Shown one piece after another: positions 44,015 to 55,860 of a stretch of 64,000 bases of DNA. The notes beneath the pieces are model-generated. The model was not told the origin of the DNA. It worked only from the letters and a program-made list of their open reading frames with translations, and searched no databases. Position numbers and translations under genes: made by a program. Origin of the DNA: Rhynchonema sp. JSB1_4. Taxonomy: Eukaryota > Nematoda > Chromadorea > Monhysterida > Xyalidae. Each line of letters starts with the position of its first letter. Within the stretch, counting starts at the first letter, position 1. The stretch spans positions 23,343-87,342 of the forward strand of contig JASAMV010008211.1 in assembly GCA_030248065.1 (NCBI GenBank), given 5' to 3'.

Positions 44015-44166
44015 CTGCGGACAACAAAACGGATAAGACAGCACCGATGATTGTGTTCGCGTTGGGTCAGAGCACGGTCTGGCTGGACTGTGACGAATTC
44101 GTGATTCACAGAGACCCGAGAGCTGTGATTAGACTGATTGGCGACGATGACACCGACAATGATTGA
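44015..44166 (+). CDS. Candidate orphan terminal exon
   Basis: After an acceptor-like CCCATTGCCAG at 44004-44014 the frame reads 50 codons to a TGA, including MIVFALGQSTVWLDCDEF and VIHRDPRAVIRLIGDDD. The composition is protein-like, with an acidic C-terminus. No upstream exons or family were recognised; the region upstream is transposon sequence. It could be the last exon of a gene with distant 5' parts, or chance. Confidence 0.3.
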
Positions 44167-44477
44167 TTGACTGAGAACCGATAATCGCTAAATTGTGATC
44201 ACACGCTGATTCACGCAAACATATTAGTATGGCACGCAACTGGACACCAATACGACACTGATTGATGATTCATCTCAAATAAAATAATGCAACCCAGTGC
44301 AAGACTTGGACAAGTCTTCGAAGGTGGTCTTTGAAGCCCAAAAATAAGTGTCAGATACTAGCCTACTTATATTGAACAATTCCCAAACAAATTTTGTTCA
44401 ATGTTCAATTTCTGAAAGAATTGACGGAAGTCAATTGAAATATCGCACAAAATGGGTGGAATTTAGATTACAAAGTC

Positions 44478-44975
44478 AAGCTCACCGTCAAAGTTCAAAG
44501 TCAGATGTTTCGGCGTCACGATGGCTCGTGCAACAGACGCAATTTTCTGAACGAAGGGTCAACTTTGACGCATTATTGTGCAATTCTGGATGCTTATCTA
44601 GCCAAAATATTATTATAGGGATATAACAGAAGCGTTCTGTGAGAGTATTTCTGAGTTTCCTGAATTTCAGAAAAGAGGCAAAAATGAACAGACGATCACC
44701 AACGGAGGTTTCAAAAAATTTTACTGCGGTCAATGATCGCCACAGTATTTGAATACCATTAGCCAGAAATTATTATAACTCAGAAATAATCTTCTGAAAC
44801 GCATGTGCTACGTCCTTAAAACAACAGATCCCCGAGAAACGCATCCAATCACGCGCAATAATGCGTCAAAATTGGTCCTTCGTTTAGAAAATCGCGTCTG
44901 CTGCACTAGCCAGCGTAACGCCGAAACATCTGACTTTGAACTTTGTCGTTGAGTTTGACGGTGAGCTTGACGGCC
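44478..44975. repeat. Inverted repeat with GTCAAAGTTCAAAGTCAGATG arms
   Basis: The block at 44478-44580 (AAAGTCAGATGTTTCGGCGT, GACGCATTATTG) is repeated inverted at 44855-44975 (CAATAATGCGTC, ACGCCGAAACATCTGACTTT). Arms of about 110 bp, spacer about 270 bp. Non-coding, probably a foldback element. Confidence 0.65.
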
Positions 44976-45324
44976 GGAAATTACCAAAAAACAAAAGCGC
45001 GCATTGACAAAAAGTCACAAAAAACATGACAAAATTATCAAATTTCTCGCATCTGCCATTTTCTTTCACAAATCCAACATCGTCACAGCGTACGGTATGT
45101 TGTTGGGGCGCGTATAGACACAAATGGAAATATTTCGGGAGCAACAATTTTCATTCTATGCTCATAAGCCAGAAATAATTCTAGCTCTAATTGCATGTGT
45201 GATAGGTACGTAGGGGTTTCCAATAAGCATTGGGCGAGCCCAAAGCTCAGCGTGAAAATAAGGAAAGTCAATATTACAACTGTGAAAGCTTTTCTCATTG
45301 TGCTTGTGCCTTAAAAATCAGTTA

Positions 45325-46143
45325 TAGGTGATATTTTCGAAACGGTGTAAAGGTCAGTTGGGTTTAAAGGTCGGTGGAAAGCTCGGTGTGAGAAAGTACA
45401 GTGTAAGCTCGGCGTAAGGTTGAAACATTGCGCGCTGAGCAATCAGCAGACGCGCGTTTCTAAACAAAAGGTCAACTTTGATGGTTTGCTGTACAAGTGT
45501 GAAGCGTTTGTTTGCAATCTGGTTCATTTAAGCTGGTTGCACAAACGTTTTAAAGGAATGTTTGTAAGTTACATAAAATTTCGCCGCAAGGCTGTTGAGA
45601 AATTGAACGGTGTAAAGGTCAGTTGGGTGTAAAGGTCGGTGGAAAGCTCGGTCGACAGCTCAATGTGATAGACCTCAGTGTAAACTTGAAACATTCCACG
45701 TTAATAACAGGCAATGTTTCACGTTTACACCGGGCTACGCCGACCGAGCTTTCGACCGAACTTTACACCGACCTTTACGCCCAACTGACCTTTACACCGT
45801 TTCGAAAATTCCACCCATTGACGTCGGTGCCAAAAAAATTGACGTCACTAACTGATCGCAGCACGAAATCAAAACGGCTCCATAAAAGGCTGTGAAAATC
45901 ATACATAATCGTTTAAAAACGCTTGTGCAACCAGCATAAACAAACAATATTGCAAACAAACGATTCACACTTGCACAGCAGACTGTCAAACTTGACCTGT
46001 CGTTTAGAAACGCGCGTCTGCTGCTTGCTCAGTGTGCAATGGTTCAAGCTCACGCCGAGCTTACACTGAACTTTCTCACACCGTGCTTTCCACCGACCTT
46101 TACACCCAACTGATCTTCACACCGTTTCGAAAATATCACCCTA
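45325..46143. mobile_element. Foldback element with a nested relative
   Basis: Outer ends are GGTGATATTTTCGAAACGG and its complement CCGTTTCGAAAATATCACC, with arms of more than 200 bp sharing CAGACGCGCGTTTCTAAAC. Inside, at about 45605-45822, lies a shorter copy of the family seen at 55861-56097, missing its left tip. It is a nested or internally rearranged insertion. Confidence 0.7.
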
Positions 46144-46330
46144 TATCGTCTTCAGTTTCGAAACAGCATCAGCAAATGCCAACAAACAAAAACGTGTCAT
46201 CTGAAAACGTGGCATGCTGAACTACTGTAATGCATTCTTGCTCAATTTTTTCTTTCTTTCTGTAAAAATTATTTTCATTCCATTGTTTGTATTACATCGA
46301 GCGTCACCGACTTTGACAAGGACCAAAAAC

Positions 46331-49300
46331 ATGACGTTTCATCCGATCAATAGTCGTCGCGTCTCCGTCTGTTGTTTGCTGCTGTTTGTGTGCGTGCAGA
46401 CGTGTGCCAAAGAACAACTAAAAACGACAACGGAGCTACCAACAGAACAAGAACCGTGCCGTTAGTTTTCTACACTTTAAGCATTGGTCAAATAAACCAG
46501 GCCCGCATCTCTGCACAGTATTGTTTGGCCTAAGCCTGCGGTGGTAGGTGTAAGCCTAAGCCATAGCCAAACCACATGCGAAACCCCAACCAACGAAAAA
46601 CAAGGTTGCTTAGAAAATTTTATTAAGATCCCCAGCACACACGTGTCATGCACGCAAGTATCATTCAGTGGTTTAAAAAAAAATTTATTTAATAACTTCG
46701 TTCCGAAAGTTAAAAAAATTTTAATCATTTCAAAATTCGAAAATCTCTCCATTTTTGTTAAAGCGTGATTTTTTGCATAAAAATTACGACTGTTGACATC
46801 AACTGACTCTACCATGGATGTATTGGGTGCCATAATCGTTGTTTTGTGGCATCTAGGCACAGGGTTGGGCAAAAAAAACGACTTTTTTTCTAAAAAAACG
46901 CCTGGGTCGTTTTTCGTTTTTTTTTAAATCCTGAATTTCCTTGATTTTCCCTGATTTTTTTCAGGGAAAGTACCCTGATTATCAAGGAAAATCATTTTTT
47001 GTCCCATTTTTTTCAAAAAATCTTCGACCAATTTTTAGTTTGTCGAGATATGTCGATATGCGGAGTTTGATTTTCAATGATGACCCGGGCCAAAGTTGGT
47101 CCCATAATGCGGGTCTGATATGGGATCTTAACAACTCGTTAGAAATGGGTTAAACCCGTTTATTTTGCCTCAGAACACATAGAATTACTTCATTTAACCA
47201 CGTTTTCTTCCCAACATGAGCGTTTGCCAATTTTTTGGGGACATAGTTTGGTCATCTGGGCGTTTTAAAAAAACGAAAAAAAACGTTTAAAAAAACGACT
47301 TTTTGAAACAAAAACGTTTTTTGCCCAACCCTGTGGGCAAGTGCTTCAAAGAACTGGACTTGAAAAGAAAACAGGTTTTAAAAATTGTTTTAGGCTTCCT
47401 ATTGCGAGTGAATGCGCAGAATGAGGAACTGGAGAAAGCAATCGGTGTGACATTGACATTGTGCTACGACGGTGGACGTTGCACCCGATTCGGTCCGTAT
47501 CAGCTGGAACGTGCCAACCGATACGTGTATGAGTTCCCCGTTTGCGAAGAAACCCGCGATCAGGTGAAGGACGTTAAGGTGGTGTGTGAGAAGACATCAG
47601 AAGGTGAGCAGCCCAGTTCAGCGCTTATTCATGCGTTCTTGCGCAATAACTTATTCGCACGTGCCTAAATTGCAGATGCAGCGACAACGTTCAACCAGGC
47701 TAGCAGACCTTAACAAAAAATTAAAACAAAATCCACGGATCTTATTCTGCTTCAGGCCGGTCTTACGATGTATATAGTGGGTTAGCGAGTTGCGGATTAG
47801 CGGACTCGCTTTTCGCGCCCGGACTTTGTCTTACGTGGCTGCTGATTTGGGAAATGTTACAGGTTGAAGAATACAAAACGGAGCATGATGATTTTCTCTT
47901 TCTATTCGTTTTGAATGCACACCACCTTCGAAATCGAGCTCATGTTGGCGTAGTTTGCCTTTACATACTATAGTTCCTCTTGCAACGTGAGTTTGTGTTT
48001 AACACTTGCGGTGAGGTGGGGCAAATAAAAATAAATGCACCCAAAGAAGCTAAACAGAATCTATGATCTTCTGTTTCACCCGCAACTCAGCCTGCACATG
48101 CATTGCGAGAAAAACTGCTGATTGCGAATTAGCGGGTTAGCGGATTAGCGGGCGGCTAACGGGCAGACCTTCTAACCCGTTTTTTTATAGTTTCCATGTA
48201 ATGTTTAACTATCTACCAGCTCCGAAATCGAACTCATGTTGGTGTAGTTTACCTCAGCAAGCCTTTTACTAAGTAAACTGACAGAAATGAACTCTTAATC
48301 ACATATTAGTGGAAAATGGGCGTGAAAAATGACAGATGATGACAGAAAAGACAGTTCCTAAGCGTTTTTCTACCACAAAAGTATCTTCGTGAACGCAGCA
48401 TGTTTGACACATGCGCGTGCTTTTCATGCTCAGAAAAAGTTTTGGCAATAAATTATAAAATTCTTAAAGCGGGGGTCCAGGCAGTGGGGGCACTGCGCCA
48501 AACTTGCTCCACTTTTCACAGGTTCTAGTCGACGTTAATCCGAATACAATCCCATTTACAGAACTTTGATTGAAGCAGTATCGACCGAGAACAGCGTCGT
48601 CAAAGGTACCAACTCGGGAACAAAATACATTTCGGACCAGCTGCCCAAAAATGACATTTATAGCGTATGAAGATAGGTCACCAATCTCTTTTCAGTCGCT
48701 GGGTTACGGTAGTTTCAGAACTGCACTGGGTAGAAAAATGTTTCACACGTGCGAACTCAGTGCCAACTCACCATCAGTAGATAAACGCACCAACATTTGG
48801 GGAACAAAATGCGTGATGACCACGCTGGTTTGGGCTGTGCTACCGTAACCCAGCGAATAAAAAGAAATTGGTGACTTATCCTTATCCACACACGTTATAA
48901 ATGTCGCTTTTGGGCAGCTGGTCTGGAATATTTTATACTCCTGGGTTGGTACCCTTGACGATGTCGTTCTCGGTCGATACTGAGGCTACCGATTTCATAT
49001 AAACTGCATTATATTCACATGAATTGCGACATCGGCTCTGAAATTTTCAGCAAGTTTGGTGACCGAACTTACTGCCTGGACTCCTGCTTTAACACGTGCC
49101 TCCAGCACTGATTCAAAAGTAATGACAGCCATCCAGTACTGACAGCAGAAAAATTAGAACCAATCCTAATCGTAAAGAGCGGATTAGCGGGCCCGCTAAC
49201 CCGCTAATTTACATGACATTGTGAGAGCACACGCGGGAGCGGATTAGCGGGTCAGCGGGCTTGAATGTTTTGCTCGCCCGCTAACCCCGCGCTAATCCGC

Positions 49301-52300
49301 CGATTGCTATATGAGACCAAAAGTGGGCACATCTCGCCCGCTAATTCGCGAAACCGCTAACCCGCGTACTATACAATATGTGAGACCGGCCAAGAGCGGA
49401 CTAAGACATACATACATACATAAGTTAAACCCAGAAAATCCTTGTGGATTCTCGACTGTATTTTTGAACAGAAGTGTGTGTGGAGCGAGAATTTTTCCAG
49501 TACACTTTTTTGTTTTTTGGTTTTTGTTACACTGTTTTCCTTCTGTTTCGAGTCCTCCGAGGGCTCTATACGGAAACGTTTCCCAATCCAGTCCCCGGGG
49601 GCTTTATTTAGGTAAAGTTTTACAAAAATTATTGATTTGTTGCACAAAAAGGGGTTTCGGTTCATTTTTGGTCAGCAGCATTTCTGCACTATTTTCAGAG
49701 GTTTGAACTTTATTGGATTACATGTTTTTGATGCACGAAAATTATAACATCACATTAGATATCCACAATTTTCAAAACCACTCCACAAATTTTTCCGAAT
49801 AGGGCCCAGAGGGCTACTTTATGTGGAAAGCTCGGGCGTGTAAAAATTATCAAGGGATTCCACATTCGAACCTTGACCAACATGCCTTGCAAAAGTGCGA
49901 TGATGAGAAAAGAGATGTACAAGGAAAAAAGTGCCGGAGGCATCGCCGTATACCTTGGTTGTAGTGACCACAAGTTGTCACTCAGTTTCTGATGATATAA
50001 TGGGAGCAAAACAAGCACCTTTATCCCTATGCAATATTTCCGTTAGTTTCTGATGATATAATTGATCAAAATTTCGAGAGCACCATTAAGCTGTATATCC
50101 GACGAAAAAGCGTTCCGCATGTGCCCGTTATAGACGGGACAGACAAGAACGCGCCAACCACAAATCGACTTGTGGTTTCAAAACCACAAGTCCTTCCCAG
50201 TGAGCTGACAGGCTCTCCAAAACATCAACCAAAACCAATCACACATGGTCAGAATAAGGCACACAATTTCAAAAATTTATGCCTCAAAAAGGCCATTTTT
50301 GGAAGAAGTAGGCGATTTTATTTTTCCGAAAAACTCGTGTTTTTAATTAAAAAAAACAGAATATCTGGCTTTTCAAACAAAATTTAAAAAAATTTTTTTT
50401 TAATTAGCCACTGTTTTTTTTTGAAAGAACCCTGGTTGTGGGCTGCGGTTTCGACCCAAAGTCTAATACCGCGGCTGCCTGCGACTGGTCAGTTAGAAGA
50501 AAAAAGATGCTCTCTAAAAGTATTTGCATGCTTTGGCACTAAAAATGAAAGAATTCACATTTGTTATGCTACAGAATACTTTCCGATCGGATTAGGTTAA
50601 GGTCTGCCGAGCATGGAAGTTTTGCTGAGCAAGGAACATCGCGGAAAATATGGTCAAGATGACTGGCATTACAAGTTGACCAGATTCGATATAAAGAAAA
50701 ACCAGTTGGTTCTCGTTTTCCCATGTTCCTCCTGTTATGGATAGTCCTTGAACCTTTGCGTATGCACATCTCACATGCATAATGAGTGTGTGGTGTGGTT
50801 TCTTTGTTTATGCGGATATGAAAACAAAGTTCATGTTTGCAACTTCTACTATCATTTCCACTAGCATTAATATGCTTCTGTGTCGAGGTTACTGGGGTTT
50901 TTGGATTATACTTCTGCAGAGTCTTTTGCATCGCAATGAATGCAGCAGAGATCGGAAACGGGCCGAGTCAGCCCGGCTCGGTCGGCGAAATGGCTGGCCG
51001 GTCAGCCAGTTTTCAATGGTCTAAATGTGAAAAAGTCAAGAAAAGCTGAGAAACTATTGAAAACCAGGCCGAAATATACCGTAACGGCGAACATTGGTTC
51101 AACACGAAAGCCGGGAAATGGAAATATTTTGCGTTTTGCGTTCCGTGGAGAATTTTCGAAATCACGGAACACGAAAGTATTTCCGTGGCACGGATATGAT
51201 AACCAATCAGCGTGCCGAAGTCAAAAGTTTGCGTGTTGACGCGAGCAGCAATAACACAAATATTTGCGTGTTCCGTCAAAATAGAAAAATCACGCAACAC
51301 GGAAACCGGCAATACTTCCGTGCACGGAAATAGGGTGGACTTAGGTTGAACACAGAAACCTGGAGTCCGGAAATATTTACGGATTCTGGTTTCCGGATAA
51401 ATTTTGTAGTTTTGCGTTTTCCGGAAATATTTCCCGGAATCCGATTTCCGGATGAATCTTACGGAACACGGAGTTAACATTTAACCAGATTTCAGTTCAC
51501 GGTGTTTTCAAGGAATACAAAACATTTCCGAGTTCCGGAATTCGGAACTATTTCCGGAAAACGCAGATGTCGTTCCGCATCCGGAAATAGATCACAGTTT
51601 TTACATGTAAATATTTCAGAACTCCTATTTCCGCCCTTAGGTCATAAAGCGAAGATATATGCAACCTGATGAAACAGCATAAAAGTTCGAAACTAATAGA
51701 AAAGCTTAGGTGTCGAATTCCACACTGTCGCCGAAGTGTGTCATTATTCAGCATATTTGAATCACAGGTGTGGACCAGCTGATTTGCGTGTTTCCAATAC
51801 GCTGAATAACTACACCCTTCGACCACAGTGCGGACTCACAGACCCAACTTTTCTGACATCTAACTTTCATGCAGTTTCATCAGGTTGAATATCTTCGTTT
51901 TATGCCATTGGGGCAGGTTGGGCAAAAAACAATTTTTAGAAAAAGGTTTTGAAATTTTTTAAATTTTTTCGGAGGAACAAAATGTTGTAAAACGTCCAAA
52001 ACTGGCCTTTTTGGGGGTTATGCCCCCAGATCTCTGGCCAGTCCCGGTCGATCAAGTCTAAAATCCCGGCCTGGCCCGGCCCGTGTCCGCTCTCTGGAAT
52101 ATATTGCTATAAAAAGCCACTTCGATAGTCAGAGCCGGACGATAACAGACATCGTGTAATGAAACACAGGTAGTTGCATTGACAACATTTTAATTACTGC
52201 GCCGAGTACGCTATAAATAAGTTTTTGATCACGTGGCAAGCCACTGGATAAATTTTTTGATCGTGCAGGCCTCCCCAGAACTCTTTGTACAAGACGTGAT

Positions 52301-55300
52301 ATCACAGGACTATATGCTAAACTGGTTGCTATTTGTAGACGCTGGGAGAACGGCAAGGCCATCACGTATGCAGCGTCCATCAAGTGTGCCGCCAACACCT
52401 GGACCGACTTCACGACGTGCACCAAGAGTTGCGGGGGCGGATTCATGGGTCGAACTCGCTTTGTGCACTCGATACAGAAGTTGGACAAGACTAAGCCAGA
52501 TGACCATCTCTGGCCATGTGAGGCATTGGAAGTCAAAACGTGCAACGAACTGCCCTGCGAAGGTTTGTGGCAAGGATCGGCTTATCCCGTGATCTCAATT
52601 GTGTAATTACATGCTGAGTGAGATCAGGATGTGCAAAGCACGAGCGTAATATTTGGTCACATCAACTCAGTGCGCATGTTGAATAATTCCTGCGGATGAG
52701 CACTACCTGGTTAAAAAAATTTGTATGTGAAAGAGTCAAGAGTTCACCCTTTCATAGTTGAAAGAAATGTAAGCAAATGCGTAGACCGTCCAGGGTTGGA
52801 TTATAATTTTTTTTATTATTGAACTTTTTTTACTTTTTGAGTTTTTAAAATTTTTTTTCAGGATTTACTTTCTTTTATTCCGGACCACAAAAATTTCGGT
52901 TCTCAATGTGAAAAATTGTCGAAATTTTTTGTAAGTATATTTGATTGTATTGGAGAATTTTGGAATAGTTGATATTGGTCGCACAATGACCTTATAAGAA
53001 TTGGTCAAATTTTTTTCCTGAATCGTAAAGAGGGAAAGTGACGGGGGGCAATGACGTTGCGTTGCGTGATCGCACACAAAGCATGTAGTAAAGAGAATGT
53101 TTCAGACCTGCGGCAACGTGGTTGATCTGCAAGATTATTTTCAACTGAAAATGTTTTGTGAGAATCACAAATAGCACAGTGGTTAAGAGTGACTGAACGT
53201 GAAAATCAGGATTGATTTGATGAATTCTTATATAGTCATTGTGCGACCAATACCGACCAGTTGTGTTCACAAACGGGCAGTAGCGAGGTTCCGAGCACTG
53301 AATTTGACTATCGTAGACGACGCTTCCTGCACCGAAACAACTTTATGTTTGGCTTCAACTCCAATAACCAAATACATACGGGCTGTGCAAAAAAAATTTT
53401 AATTTTTTAAAACGGTTTTGTAAAAAAATTTTTTATATTTTCGGGTGAACAAAATGTCCTAAAGCGTCCAAAATGGCCTTTTTAGGGGTTATTTTTGTCA
53501 TTTTTGCTCAAGGGTCGAAAAAATACCACCACAGAGCAACAAGCTGTTTAAAAAAACTTGTTTAAAATTTTTTTTCCAACTCTGCTGTATATGTACGACT
53601 GAAACAAACAACAATCAAAATGCACTCGTGTAAAATGATTGGCAGCAAAGTTTTGGTAGGATGACTTTGTTCGTATGATGCTTTGTTCAATATCTTGTCT
53701 CAACGAAGCAGTACGTTCGCATAGTTGCGGACCATCCGTTGCAATTTTAGTGTTCTGCAAGGCTGGCCAGTGGACCACTTGGTCGGAATGCGAGTGCGGT
53801 CGAGAGATGAGCCAAACACGCAAGCTGCCGCATGTCAAGGCGCACCCGGATGATGTGTGGTACGCGTGTGCGGACGTGCACGATGAAGTCAAGTGCGAAT
53901 ACACGTCCTGTCTGGGTACGTTCAATGGATTTTTTGCCTGGTGTTCCGATCAGCTCAGACCTGGCTGTCCATCTCATAACATTCACGTCCTCGACATTCG
54001 TTCCAGTCCACTGTATTCAAGAAGGGTCAATGTCGAATTAGATCTGTAAACGAAAATAAATCCGGCACCCAATGCAAGCAGACGAAGAATACTGCTTGCA
54101 GTGGGCGCCGGATTTATTTGACAATAGTTTTTAAACAATGGGGGTGAGCACTGCTGCACGCTGAGTGGCTCCCTGAATATGTATAAGCGGGTGTTGCATA
54201 GCACCCAGTTGCACTCAGGGTTGGAAAAAAAATTCAAAGAAAGTCGACAAACTATTATATTTTTAAAGGTCTCAGACTTAGTGGAATTTGACCATATTCG
54301 CCTGGAAAATGCGCAAAACGCGAAATATCAGACACAATAGCTTGTCGTCGAATAAGCAGGATTTATTCATAAACCACTCAGAATGCAGACAATCAGCTGC
54401 AGAAACACTTGTCGGGTAGCTGAATCTGTCGTATCTGACCGACATCGAGCTCCCCGATGGGGTGCGACATCGAAGTACCGCGTAGGTATACATGCCTACT
54501 GAGTCTTATGTACCATGAAAAGGTATAACAACATCATTTGGGACATCTTAGGCGCCCCAAAAGTGGTTCTGTGGAAAACTTTTCGACGAGAAAGAATGAC
54601 AAAAAATAACCCCCAAAAAGGCCATTTTTAAACGTTTCAGTGCATTTTGTTCCACCGAAAAAAACATTAAATTTTTTTTAGATTTTCACGGTTCCTTTCT
54701 GAAAATTTTTTTTCAAAAACGTTTGCTGCCCAACCCTGGTATCAATAGCACTCCAGTTTATCAAAACGTGTCGATTTCGTCAACGCAGGCTTCCTGCCCT
54801 ATCTGATCACCGCCCTTGTGTTCTTCGTGCTCTTGATCGCTGTCGCCGGTGTGGTTGCCTGGCTGGTCATTCGCAACAAACGCAAACAGCAACAACAACG
54901 GTTGGTTGCAATCCAGCTGGTTGATGTTTCATTTATGCTCACTTTCCATGCTACACTGACGAGGAACGGCTGCCCTGTAGGCGGCTTACTATAGCATTTA
55001 AAGGGGGCCTTTCGCATTTCAAACCGCCTTCAAACTTTGCACGCATTTGAATATTGTTCAGGGCGTTATTAAACTCTCACGGACCAAGAACCCAATCTGC
55101 AGCATGCGACCAGGAGATGCACTTTAAGAAGAACATCCGGGAACAAAGTGTGCCGCGGACCAGCCCAATTTATACCTGCGCATTCAGGCAAACTGCTTGA
55201 TCAAAAAGGTGTCAAGGCGAATGAATGTTTCGCATGAAACGTGCAACACCACTAACTATGGAATTTCGCTTTTCTTTAGATTTCGAATTTCAACGAATTG

Positions 55301-55783
55301 TTCCAGCGCGACAAGCAGACCTTGAAACATTTAGCAGCCACGCATGAACAATTCGTTGCAATTCGAAATAAAAAGAAAAGCGAAATTCTATAGTGAGGCT
55401 GGGGCAGGTATCGTGCGAAACATTCAGCGCCTTGACCGCCCTTGTCATCAGGCGAGTTGCCTGAATGCGCAGGTAGAAATTGGGCTGGTCCACATTTGAT
55501 TTCGCGGATGTTCCTCTTGAAGGGCATCTCCTGGCCGCATGCTGAGCGTTAGACCTCCGGTGTGTTTGACTTTTATGACGCATTGATCGCTGTCTAAACA
55601 CACGCGAAGTTTAAAGGGGGTTTGAAATGCGAAAGGCCCCCTTTAAAGACAGTTGGTCGGGCACAGCACAATGACGTGGCCAGCTGGCTCGAACGCAGTC
55701 CGCTTGTGAGTGCGCACGTCGAAATTGGGGCTAATGGTTTTGTCGTCAAATCATCTCGTCAAAGAAGGTCGTCGAACACATGA
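46331..55783 (+). CDS. Type I membrane protein with two thrombospondin type 1 repeats
   Basis: Likely a cell-surface adhesion or guidance-type receptor; exact family not recognised. Exons: 46331-46460, 47394-47603, 52308-52562, 53751-53915, 54789-54904, 55649-55783, giving 336 residues with all phases in agreement. Exon 1: ATG and signal peptide (SVCCLLLFVCVQTCA). Exon 2: a cysteine-containing domain (VTLTLCYDGGRCTRFG). Exon 3: first TSP1 repeat (TWTDFTTCTKSCGGGFMGR, CNELPC). Exon 4: second TSP1 (GQWTTWSECECGREMSQTR), which lacks the CSxTCG form. Exon 5: TM helix (LITALVFFVLLIAVAGVVAW) and the stop-transfer RNKRK. Exon 6: a 44-residue tail whose end overlaps a hairpin repeat. The exon 5 donor could instead be 4 bases earlier, at 54900, which would need another last exon. 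Ectodomain exons are all phase 1, so they could be shuffled as units. Confidence 0.72.
46858..47335 (+). mobile_element. CAGGGTTGGGC element in intron 1 of the TSP1 gene
   Basis: Starts CACAGGGTTGGGCAAAAAA and ends TTTTTTGCCCAACCCTGTG. Interior: CAGGGAAAGTACCCTGATTA, ACCACGTTTTCTTCCCAACATG. A related inverted copy lies at 61042-61565. Shorter CAGGGTTG-type ends recur near 51912, 54215, 59513, 63521 and 63935. Confidence 0.7.
47604..48467. repeat. GCGGATTAGCGGGTTAGCGG clusters and a dispersed repeat
   Basis: GTTAGCGAGTTGCGGATTAG near 47780 and GATTAGCGGGCGGCTAACGGG near 48140 are short runs of the unit. Between them, 47837-48010 shares GGCTGCTGATTTGGGAAATG and GGAGCATGATGATT with 59291-59420. 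This is the first part of a 4.7-kb intron. Confidence 0.5.
48468..49088. mobile_element. TTAA-flanked foldback element 2
   Basis: TTAA at 48464-48467 and 49089-49092. Ends AGCGGGGGTCCAGGCAGT and ACTGCCTGGACTCCTGCT. Arms of about 270 bp include GGTACCAACTCGGGAACAAA and GGACCAGCTGCCCAAAA with their complements. Total 621 bp. It shares GGACCAGCTGC with element 1 at 42.9 kb. Non-coding. Confidence 0.8.
49170..49380. repeat. TTAGCGGG/CCCGCTAA cluster
   Basis: At least ten copies of GGATTAGCGGG, CCCGCTAACC or close variants, in both orientations, within 210 bp. They could form small cruciforms. They differ from the nematode TTAGGC and vertebrate TTAGGG telomere units. Confidence 0.6.
49925..50085 (-). 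mobile_element. Diverged single arm of the 28.1-kb foldback family
   Basis: GGAAAAAAGTGCCGGAGGCAT, then two CAGTTTCTGATGATATAATGG-type units, matches the order in the arms at 28071-28376 with many substitutions. Only one arm is present. Confidence 0.6.
50086..51059. other. Intron sequence without recognised content
   Basis: Part of the long intron 2 of the TSP1 gene. Several open frames of 60-120 codons occur on both strands, but none shows a family motif or a shared splice pattern. Confidence 0.4.
51060..51600. repeat. CCGGAAATATTTCCG-type degenerate repeat field
   Basis: GGAAATATTT, TTTCCGG, CCGTGGCACGG and CGGAACACG recur about 20 times in both orientations. It is a self-complementary simple repeat grown to about 0.5 kb. 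No gene. Confidence 0.5.
52973..53252. mobile_element. TATTGGTCGCACAATGAC MITE, copy 3
   Basis: 280 bp with both family ends, inserted between the two TSP1 exons. Its interior is in reverse orientation relative to the copies at 37.7 and 60.6 kb (CAAATAGCACAGTGGTTAAG here). Confidence 0.85.
54205..54745. mobile_element. CAGGGTTGG-ended element between TSP1 gene exons 4 and 5
   Basis: Starts CTCAGGGTTGGAAAAAAAA and ends GCCCAACCCTGG; internal A/T runs face each other. About 0.53 kb, belonging to the CAGGGTTG family. Confidence 0.5.
55002..55642. mobile_element. TTAA-flanked foldback element 3
   Basis: TTAA at 54998-55001 and 55643-55646. Ends AGGGGGCCTTTCGCATTTC and GAAATGCGAAAGGCCCCCT. Arms of about 310 bp pair almost end to end, with about 20 bp of spacer: GAATTTCGCTTTTCTTT on one side and AAAGAAAAGCGAAATTC on the other. 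It lies in the last intron of the TSP1 gene, and its right TTAA abuts the acceptor of the last exon. Confidence 0.85.
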
Positions 55784-55855
55784 GCCCCAAATGAACGCGA
55801 AAACTAATACATATGTACATGTGTTCGACGACTTTCTTTGACGAGGTCATTTGAC
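55745..55855. repeat. Hairpin overlapping the TSP1 gene stop codon
   Basis: Arms 55745-55782 and 55818-55855 pair over 38 bp with few mismatches (CTCGTCAAAGAA, GTCGTCGAACACATG). The left arm encodes the last 12 residues of the predicted tail and part of the stop. Confidence 0.75.
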
Positions 55856-55860
55856 CACAT

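Noticed and set aside
48570..48848. 92-codon frame as a further exon of the TSP1 gene
   Set aside because: It lies wholly inside a TTAA-flanked palindrome, and exon 2 joins exon 3 in phase without it.
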